This document shows positions 56,220-64,000 of a DNA stretch of 64,000 nucleotides, piece by piece. The notes beneath the pieces were generated by a model. That model was not told the DNA's origin and searched no databases. It worked only from the letters and a program-made list of their open reading frames with translations. How positions within the stretch are numbered: position 1 is the stretch's first letter; each line of letters starts with the position of its first letter. The position numbers and the translations under genes are program-made. Origin of the DNA: Asterias rubens (lineage: Eukaryota > Echinodermata > Asteroidea > Forcipulatida > Asteriidae); the NCBI RefSeq assembly GCF_902459465.1, contig NC_047080.1, positions 6,797,214 to 6,861,213 on the forward strand. Direction: 5' to 3'.

Positions 56220-58590
56220 AAATTAATTTTACCGTTTGTCTATTTTAAATTTTATTAATAAATTGAAAATAAAAGTTTGATGATTGAGTCAGAGAACAAG
56301 TCTTCAGAGATTTTTTTATTTATTCTGCATCAGAAAACACATGAATGGATACATACTAGAGCTACAAGTACAAAGTGGCTTTTTTGGGTTGTGAAAATAA
56401 AGACATTGTTTATATTATATAAAACTGTGAAAATGAATGTATTTAAACTTGCTTCAGCTTACTACCCTTGGCCTCGACACCAAAACTTATTTTAAAAGAT
56501 GGCCCGAAGTTTTGATCCTGGGCAAGAAACATTCATTTATTTTAATAAACTTACACATGTACTTAAAACATACAGCTTCACAACAGCAAACATCGTGTGT
56601 CAGAACGAAAATATTGTTTACAAAAACACTTCGTTGTGCGTACATCGAACATGTCGTATTATGTATGTACACGTACATCGTACACCCTACTTAATAGAAG
56701 CCATGTGGGTCAATGGTACCCCGTTTTACACTTGTTTTACTCTAGAGGGACCAGTGATGCTGCAAATAGCTACACGCTTCAAAATAAAATATCCGTTTAA
56801 AACCGTGTATTTGGTGATACTGTATGATGCACGACTCCGAATTGTGGTTGGTTTTCCACCAGGCATAAATTTTGCACTCCTTTTTTTAATGCCAAAATAA
56901 CAGTTCATATAATTTCAAAATGCTTAAATAAAATAACTACACATGATTAAAATCCGTTTGTTTTCTCGGAACAAAACTTGCACTCTAAAATGAAAGAATT
57001 AAAAAAGATTTTAAAAAAAAGATCCCGGTCTACGGCACGCTACGGATACGGCGGTACCGTCCTGCCCCCACCCCCATGTGCCCTGGGAAATCTGTCCGCA
57101 TATGTTGCATCAATTGCATAGTACAGGGGCGGGTACCAAACTATTCTGTTTACATCGGAAATAATATTTTGCCGTCTTACACCCAACCCCACACAGTTCC
57201 AGCACACGCATGGGCTCCCGTTCTCACACCCCTGCTGCGTGCTGGATGCATGATCAAAACTGATGTACATTTACGCTGTACACGTCGTACGTATAGACAC
57301 GCAACAAAAAGTATCCTGCCCCGAGGTTTCTCTTTGCGTTTTCTTTGTTTTTTTTTGCAAACCGTTTTATCAATTATGAACAGGTATTTTTTAATATTAT
57401 CATTATTTTTGTATTTTATAATATCCTGACCGATGTTTGACTTCGTCGCCGGGAAATAGAGAAAAAAAATATTGTGTTTTCCCGATTTTTTTTTTCTTTG
57501 CAAGTTTCATAAATATCGGTCGCCGCAATCCGTAAACCAACTTATAAAATTTGAACTAATTATTTAAAAAAAAAAAAAAATTATTTTAAATTTTTTTTAA
57601 TTTATTTTAAATTTTTATTTATTTATTTATTATTATTATTATTTTTGATAATCGCGCGAAAGAAAACGCAGTAGCGCGGTCTTTTTCAATTTTGACCGGT
57701 ACTGAACTTTGTCCCTTTTTCCGTGCGGTACTGTGTATGTGGGAAGAAAAAAACCGTGCGGTCGATGTTTCTCACAACAGCGCCCTCAATTAGTCCCTCG
57801 ATCCAAGTCACCGCGGTGACTAGGAAGGAAAATGGCTGACCATGGAATTTATCGAACGGTCTGTACGAAAACAGACGGGGCAAGGGAGAGGCCAGAGGCC
57901 GGTATACCCCGTATATATTTTCGTTTGAACCCCACGCTCTCCGCTGGAGCGAGGGGGAGCGAGCAGGGGAAGGGAACAGATTTAACAGGTATACACAAGC
58001 TCTCTCCGCTAACTTCCTGCGCCGGGCCGGGAGTACTTCTCTCGGGACGGGGGGAGTTCGACTGGTCGCGACCAGAAGACAATAGCCAATCGTAAAATTA
58101 TTGAGCCCTGGAGTCAGCCTCTTACTACAACGGCCGGGAGTACTTCTCTCGGAGTACACTGACCCTAAAAAAACTAGCTTTTCTACCACGGAGTACTGCT
58201 CCTGGAGCGAGTCCCACGGAGGTGAGACGCTAGTTAATTTATATATCATAATTAATTAAATTAAGGAAGACACGGAGACACAACAATAATATATATACAC
58301 TTGGAAAATAAGGTAAGGGGATGCACTCGATCCACGAGAACCCTGAGTGCTAGTTGCGCTTTGGTCTCAGCAGAATTCAGAATATATATCTTAGCAAATC
58401 ATGCAATAATTCTCAAGAATTTGGAGGATAAGTGTAACAGAAAAACATCTCGGGCTCTTCCAAGACGTCACTCAAAATGACTGAAAACTCTACAAATGAA
58501 CTGGTTGTAATCTTATAGGAATAAAGCGAACGTACAAGTACTTGTAGCTAAAGCAAGAGGGTGGAAAAAAACTCACGTCTACCACGTACG
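56220..58590 (-). other. DIRS 5' region, no recognised gene
   Basis: The left part (56220-57660) is AT-rich with poly-A/T runs and could include an inserted element. 57740-58250 is GC-rich and has a 187-codon minus frame of no recognisable family, with a twice-repeated GGGAGTACTTCTCTCGG motif (about 58028 and 58137). I treat it as leader sequence. Confidence 0.45.
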
Positions 58591-58594
58591 GTCA

Positions 58595-58690
58595 CTAGAA
58601 AAAGAAGGACGTATTTGGCGGAGCTACTGCGTAGCATGCTGGGTGGGCACGAGAGGGCGCCCTCTGGTTGTCAATTTTTCTAGCGAATTA
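58595..58690 (-). repeat. DIRS inverted terminal repeat (5' side)
   Basis: AAAAAGAAGGACGTATTTGG ... GCGTAGCATGCTGGGTGGGC ... GTTGTCAATTTTTCTAGC. Beyond it a 58-bp extension (ATATGCATAAGTAGTGGCTATTTGGG) pairs with the internal region at 51046-51160. Confidence 0.85.
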
Positions 58691-58749
58691 GCCTGTCGGC
58701 TATGAAATATGCATAAGTAGTGGCTATTTGGGTAAGTGATTGAAATAGA

Positions 58750-58999
58750 CTGTAGTTTTTGAGAAAGCAGTAATTTTCCACGAATTTGATTTTGAGACCT
58801 CAGATTTAGATTTTGAGGTCTTGAAATCAAGCATCTGAAAGCACACAACTTCGTGTGACAAGGGTGTTTTTTTCTTTCATTAATATCTCGCAACTTCGAC
58901 GACCGATTGAGCAAAAATTTTCACAGCTTTGTTATTTTAAGCATATGTTGATATACACTAACTGTGAAGAGTAGTCTTTGACAATTACCAATAGTGTCC
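58750..58999 (+). mobile_element. M1 MITE, right fragment
   Basis: GTAGTTTTTGAGAAAGCAGT through ATCTCGCAACTTCGACGACC to ACAATTACCAATAGTGTCC. It continues the fragment at 50848. Confidence 0.8.
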
Positions 59000-59355
59000 T
59001 CAAATTTACATTCAACTTACAGGGTTTGAAGATAATGATAGTGGAAAGCTTCCCTTCAAATATTACTAACTGAGGTTGTGTAGTTTTTGAGAAATGAGTA
59101 AAACAAGTCACAAAATAATTTTCGTCTCAGGAAGACAAAAATTATTTTAGCATGTAAAATCCCATTACCAGATATTATACCAAAACCATACATGTAGCAT
59201 AACTGGTTAATACGTTTTTACATGCTAAAACTGAGACGAAAATTATTTGTTTTACTCATTTCTCAAAAACTACAGCACCTCAGTAAGTACAATTTCAAGG
59301 GAAGCTTTCTACTATCATAATCTTCAAACTGTGTAAGTTTAATGTAAATTTGTGG
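58998..59355. mobile_element. Palindromic MITE next to M1
   Basis: Inverted ends CCTCAAATTTACATTCAACT and the inverse of CCACAAATTTACATTAAACT continue inward for most of the length (GTTTGAAGAT, GGAAGCTT, TTTTGAGAAATGAGTAAAAC, TTTTCGTCTCAG). The ends share GTGTCC with M1, so it may have inserted at the M1 terminus. Non-coding. Confidence 0.75.
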
Positions 59356-59486
59356 ACATTGTGTTTTGTGTTAGGGTTAGGGAAAAAGTACATAGACTCT
59401 TTAAAGGTTTAAACATGTATATCAAGAGAATTGTAAAAAAAGCTTAACATTATACATTACAAGTATGTAAAGATTATAATACGTAC

Positions 59487-59599
59487 CGCTCTACTTCCTC
59501 TTCTGAATGAGCAAATGTACAGCTACTTCCACGAGGACAACCTGCTTTCTGTGAAATATCCCTGCACATGCTCGTCTTGTACTTTATGTTTTGTGTTTG
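59487..59599 (-). CDS. RC3H: Roquin exon: C3H1 zinc finger
   Basis: A 113-base exon between a TTTCTCCTTGCAG acceptor and a GTACGT donor, entering in phase 0 and leaving in phase 2. It encodes [20 protein letters not shown] followed by [12 protein letters not shown]: a perfect C-x8-C-x5-C-x3-H zinc finger matching the CCCH finger of roquin proteins. Roquin is a cytoplasmic RING/ROQ/CCCH protein that binds stem-loops in mRNA 3' ends and recruits deadenylases. The finger contributes to RNA contact. The following exons (Pro-rich C-terminus) are not found in the window; the DIRS element lies downstream. Confidence 0.9.
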
Positions 59600-61107
59600 C
59601 TGCAAGGAGAAAAAAATACTGTATTTTATTTTACATAACAAAAATACTGTATTTTATTCAAACTAAATAACAAGTTGTTAACCAGAAAAATGAGTGTGAG
59701 GAATATGAGAAATGAATATGAACTCAAAGTCAGTGTTTTTATGGCTGGGTTTTCATGTGGTGACATACATGTATGCTTGCCTCTACTCGGTGATGATGTG
59801 TAGTGTAGCCACGCCTTGGTTCTGTATGTAAGTTTACATTTGTATTTCTTTATACCCGGGTACGTTTCAGCCATGCCATTCCATTTTGTAGTGCCTTATT
59901 CATATATGCTTATACATGTACTTACATTTTTGTAGAGTTATAGGGCCCTTGGTTTTTGAGAGTGTTATTCTGTGTACATGCGGCAGGGTAACATTTTTGA
60001 GGGTTTAATTCTGGGGAAAGTTGTTGTTGTGTGTTACATTTTTTTTAGCCCATTCAAATTTAACAGCCGATTCGCCTAGTTTTAACCCAAATTTATTGAT
60101 TAAAACATTGCTGCATGTACAGGAGATACATTGGGCGGAATTTGGGGTTCCTTTCCTCTGGTGAATTTAGTGTAAGGTTCAATGGTTTGTTCATAATAGT
60201 GCGTTCATTATTTTTTAGTCAATATTCCTCCCGTTTTTATGTGAATTGAGATTTGGAAGTTATTTTGTTAGTTGAATAAAAAGTTGCTAAGAAATTACAG
60301 TGACGACAACTGGAAACTTTTGAATCGTCTGCAAGTCCAAAACTTGTTCATTTTTCTTTTGGTAATTTATCTACCCATTTCTTTAATAAATCCCACGACT
60401 GGCGAAATTCCTAGGGGGGGGGGGGGTTCTGTTACTCTATCGGATGTAGCGTTAAAATACAGCCACATATAAGGAAGGACAAGACATTTTCCTCCATGGT
60501 AGGACCATGATTAAAGACCAAATAAATTGAATTGAAGGCAAACACTATCATGCCCTTTCAGCTTTGACGGCAGGGCATCAACACAGACACTGCTTCAAAT
60601 AATTATTTTTAAGTATGTTATTTATTTGGTCTTCCTGACAATCTCCCTCTTCCACATGCATGGCCAGCAAAATGTTATTTATTCATTTATTTATTTATTT
60701 CCAGGCAAACAGTAAATACAAAGAATAGGCAATAAAAATATGACTACACAGAGAACAAGCCTGCGGATAACCAAAAAGCGAAAATAATCACTACCTTAAG
60801 GCGATCCAGACAATAAAAATAACAAAGGCACAAAAGGGTACAAGAACAAAAACATGAAAAAAAAAATGGAAAATAGCATGTCATCAAATACAATATCAAA
60901 TATAATTATATAGAAAATCCATAGAAAATTCATTAACATTCCAAAATACCGCCTGGCAGCAAATTTTGTATAAAAAAATGGATTAACCAGAAAAGACCCC
61001 ACATCCTCGCTCCTTTCAAAAAGGTAGGATGCCAACCATTTTCCTTTAGTTCTAAAGATAAAAACAAGTGAATGATAATTTAATAAAAAACGTTTTCAAA
61101 ATTATAC
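59600..61107 (-). other. Roquin intron
   Basis: 1,508 bases, phase 0. Holds a poly-G tract at about 60414-60426 and no conserved coding. Confidence 0.75.
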
Positions 61108-61229
61108 CTGCTGCTCCAATGCTTTCTTGTTCAGACTGTGGTTCTGCACAAAATTCACCAACCCCTGTACCACGACTTTGACTGCAATCATGGCCTTCTC
61201 TAACTCACTCCAACTTGGAGCCCCTGCAT
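61108..61229 (-). CDS. RC3H: Roquin exon: linker before the zinc finger
   Basis: A 122-base exon (acceptor GTTGAATACAG, donor GTATAA) encoding AGAPSWSELEKAMIAVKVVV then QGLVNFVQNHSLNKKALEQQ. Its first two bases complete an Asp codon begun in the previous exon. The pattern PSWxxLExxMxAVxxVVxGLVxFxQNxS is what precedes the CCCH finger in roquin, in the second part of the HEPN helical domain. Confidence 0.9.
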
Positions 61230-62199
61230 CTGTATTCAACCAAACAAATTTCAATTAACCTCATTATAAAAGAATATGTAAACAGTGTTGTTCACGTTTA
61301 TCATTAGCAGTATTATTAGCTGTTCCGACTTACTGTCGGAACAGGTATCGTTTTCGTCAAGATTTTTATTATTAGCTGTCCTGACATACAAGTTGTAATA
61401 GCTATTTTTTTGTTAAGATTTTTATTTGTTTTAATTATTTTTATGGAGAATACTGTTCATTTCCAACTACCAGTCCCAACTGGAAGACAGGTCAAAAAGA
61501 GGTCACCTCTATGTAAGTTTTTGCTAAACTTTTAAAGACCTTAAATATGACACATTGATTGTTAAAATAGCTTCTGTAGTTCTTCCGAGAAGAAAAAGAA
61601 AAACTATACAAATAATGTTTTTTAAACTCATAAAGACAATAGGTGTTTGGCTGTTGCCTGAACACCTAACAAGAAGTTTTCCAGGTCCAGGCCCAAATAC
61701 GGTACAAAAATTGGAAAAACCACATCACTGATCTTGAGTCAATGCTGCAAGACTTAACGTCTTTAAAAAAGCCATGGCAGCAAGAAGGTTTACTGGACTC
61801 AAAGTGAATATGAAAAAGACAAAGGTCGTGGCAGAGCCAGTCTCAGAAGGAAGCACTAGTGAACAAAACAGAAATAGAATCGATAGTAGTAAGACAAGCT
61901 CTCATTGAACTCATCTACACAGCAAAGTAGATACTACACAAAGTGTTACCACAAACTGAGTATGTACAAGGATGCCTCACCATGCAATGCCTCAAAACCC
62001 ACATAGATACCTAAAATGTACATAAATGTAGGCCACGGTTCTCCCTTTGAGACAAATACCAAGACAACAAGGAGGAATCAAAGCTGGACGACAAGCCTTT
62101 GGAGGATACAGTACCTTCATGATAGGCAACCTCCCAATGTGCCTGAAAGAAAAGTGTAAAGTCGGTGCATCTTCCCTTTCAAGTTCCAAATAAATGTAC
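61230..62199 (-). other. Roquin intron
   Basis: 970 bases, phase 1. It contains a small TGTTCCGAC/GTCGGAACA hairpin at 61321-61343 and a reverse-transcriptase remnant at 61736-61907. Confidence 0.75.
61736..61907 (+). pseudogene. Non-LTR retrotransposon reverse transcriptase fragment
   Basis: On the plus strand, DLESMLQDLTSLKK and, after a one-base shift in an A run, AMAARRFTGLKVNMKKTKVV. This matches the segment following the active site of LINE-type reverse transcriptases (LxxLLxxL...GLKxNxxKTKVM). It is a short decayed fragment antisense to roquin. Confidence 0.5.
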
Positions 62200-62332
62200 C
62201 TGAGTTTGGGTCTATTTCACCTAACCGGTCCAGCTGACATCTGAGCTTGCCAAGGTTTCCTGGGTCCCCTGATCGTTGCAAAGCAATTGTCAACTCTTGA
62301 ATACTTGCAGCAAATGAGGCTGGAGTTTGCAA
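62200..62332 (-). CDS. RC3H: Roquin exon: HEPN region after the ROQ domain
   Basis: A 133-base exon after a strong acceptor (poly-T then TTTCAAG), with donor GTACAT. It encodes [20 protein letters not shown] then [20 protein letters not shown] and DPNS, plus one base that completes Asp with the next exon. (TPASFAxSxQELTIxLQRxGDP is a signature of roquin.) The N-terminal RING and RNA-binding ROQ exons are not found in the remaining 1.7 kb and presumably lie beyond the window. Confidence 0.9.
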
Positions 62333-64000
62333 CTTGAAAAAAAAAAAAAAAATGAAAAAAATGTTAAGTAACAAATTATTTACATGTATGCAAAGGGGTC
62401 AAAGAAGTCAGTATAAAGTGGATGTGATAACACGTAAAACAGGCCTGTATGCTTTGTTTTTGAATGGGCAACGGCACCAAGGCATTTTCTCCTTGGCAAG
62501 GGGCACCCTATGAGGAAATTGTAAATTTAAACTGGAGCATTTCAAGGGCACCAGGGTGGCAATCGCCTTCGGTAGGCAATAGATCGATCCATTAAGCTCC
62601 GCCCCATTGCGTATTGACCAATCACAACCCATTGCACAACCAAAAGTCAGACACTATAAAGTCCGACATGCGTACACGTATGCTTGATGCGCGGCAGAGT
62701 TGTGCAAAATGGCATTGGAGAGGCTCACGTTTTCTTGCTCACACGTGTGCCGTGGGCCCGGTCGCCAAATGCGAGTGAAAATAGCGGCGGGCGAGTGAAA
62801 ACCCTTTCTCACTAGCCCGCTGGGCGAGTCAAATAATTATTCCTTTTCACATATAAAAGAGGGTTCAGTGGCAAAATCCCACAGAAAACTTTTACTAAAG
62901 CTTTTAAAATAGTAAGTTTGACAATTCTAGATACTTGCTAGATTTAATTTGGCCGTGATCGGGACCTGAATTGCTGTCGTTCGTTTCAGAAAACACGTAA
63001 AATCAATTGAAAACACGATGCACAAACCACATGGTGTCGAGTATCCTTACAGTACATGTACACGGTCGCCCACTGGTACGTCCATGCAGTATGCACAGCA
63101 CATACACAACACACAGTCGTCCAAAGTCCATTCTGACCAACACTCCGCACGCTGTGATTGGCCGTTGATGGCTGTTAATAAATCCATGGTCATGATCTTC
63201 TTGACTAGACTTTAATGCAGTACACATTTACGAACGGAGTAAAGAATTGCCGCACGTTGTGCATAATGCCTGAAGACTGTGCACAATGTACAGCCTTGGA
63301 GGAATTCTAATAACATGGACAACTTTTGCCAACAGAGGGCATTGCGGGGGCAAAGTTCATTGGATTATTTCTCGATGTGCATTGTTGACTGATCATTGAT
63401 TCACGAAGATTTTGTTGCAAACGGAGTTCAACAAATATTCAAATCAACCGACCCCCTAACCGCAATCATTAAAGTTGTTGTTGATGGAAATGGGATAATT
63501 TAAGGTAAAATTTAATTTCGTTTTTTTTTTTTTTTTTTCGTTTTGAAAATTTTGTGTATAAATGCATGCGGGCTAGTGAAAAAACCTGCGGGCGATCGAG
63601 AATTTTGGTTTACTCGCCCGGCGGGCGATTGAAAAAAAAAGTTAAGTGAAACCCCTGTTACCGTGTGTGTGTGTGTGTGTGTGTTGGATATCCTCCCTGG
63701 ATACCGCATCAAACCTCGCCAAATTTACACGGAAGAAAGACGCTGACTTCGTCTTGACACTCATCTATTTTTGAACAACATTTTTGAGAATTGACAGATT
63801 TATGAGCAAAAAAACACCAAAATTGGTGGGGTTTTGCGCGCCGTTTTAACCGTTGCTATGGGCAGCGCGCACGTATAATGCAAGCAAAGAACTGTTGCTA
63901 TGGGCTGCGCGCGCGTACAGTACAGTGGCTGCGCCCCCGTAGCCTCATTTTGGGTAAGAATTATGACGTCATGCATAAATAATAAGAGAGAGAAGGGGCA
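62333..64000. other. No supported gene
   Basis: Upstream intron or intergenic sequence of roquin. It has a repeat-like GCACCAAGGCATTTTCTCCTTGG near 62470-62500, GGGCGAGTGAAAA-type motifs repeated near 62780-62830 and 63575-63635, a poly-T run at about 63522-63538, a (GT)n run at about 63663-63684, and a partial MITE (63915-63995) related to 38946-39083. Confidence 0.5.

Larger units (their letters stand above)
50898..58749 (-). mobile_element. DIRS-type tyrosine-recombinase retrotransposon, defective
   Basis: An element of about 7.85 kb read on the minus strand, in order gag-like, reverse transcriptase, tyrosine recombinase. It has inverted terminal repeats of about 95 bp and an internal complementary region near the 3' end, the DIRS replication architecture. 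It interrupts an M1 MITE. Gag is frameshifted, the reverse transcriptase has a stop codon, the RNase H/methyltransferase segment is missing, and the recombinase has a shift, so this copy cannot move on its own. Confidence 0.85.

Noticed and set aside
57686..58249. 187-codon minus-strand frame in the DIRS 5' region as a separate gene
   Set aside because: No recognisable domain, GC-rich stretch with internal repeats, and positioned in the leader of a dead element. Kept only as a note.

Overview
The window is eukaryotic and metazoan. Two host genes have spliced exons: a tyrosine-kinase-like (TKL) protein kinase, and a fragment of roquin, an mRNA-decay regulator found in animals. Almost everything else is nested mobile DNA. 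The repeat style (short MITEs, a DIRS element, poly-G/poly-C tracts) suggests a marine invertebrate, perhaps an echinoderm. That last step is inference from general familiarity, not something the sequence proves.

Layout. 0-5.2 kb: dispersed repeats, a MITE family (here M1) and a triplicated block of about 1.2 kb. 6.5-9.3 kb, minus strand: a two-exon gene joining an N-terminal YVDN-type repeat region to a kinase domain, with a near-perfect 300-bp in-frame duplication. 9.6-14.9 kb: duplicated repeat blocks and a MITE beginning GGGTGCGT. 14.94-38.63 kb: one 23.7-kb nested insertion. Its base is an AT-rich foldback element. Into it have gone two copies of a large DNA transposon (14958-22374 and 22883-36331), each flanked by a perfect 6-bp target duplication. 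Each copy encodes the same DDE transposase, which resembles bacterial IS3-type transposases, and has long arrays of a palindromic 31-bp minisatellite just inside both ends. The second copy also carries inverted arrays of a satellite of about 237 bp.

38.6-48.3 kb: more dispersed repeats, including a 3.5-kb element with a TA target duplication (40908-44402) and a perfect hairpin (45348-45394). 48.33-48.43 kb: an assembly gap of 100 N. 48.4-49.2 kb, minus strand: fragments of a hAT-type (TTF zinc finger/DUF4371) gene. 50.9-58.75 kb, minus strand: a defective DIRS retrotransposon inserted into an M1 MITE. 59.5-62.3 kb, minus strand: three roquin exons with matching phases; the C3H1 zinc finger is intact. 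62.4-64 kb: no supported gene.

The most notable system is the pair of IS3-like transposons. Both have uninterrupted transposase exons, about 98% identical proteins and intact ends, and matching empty sites are visible in the same window. The superfamily name IS3EU is my best guess and needs a profile search.
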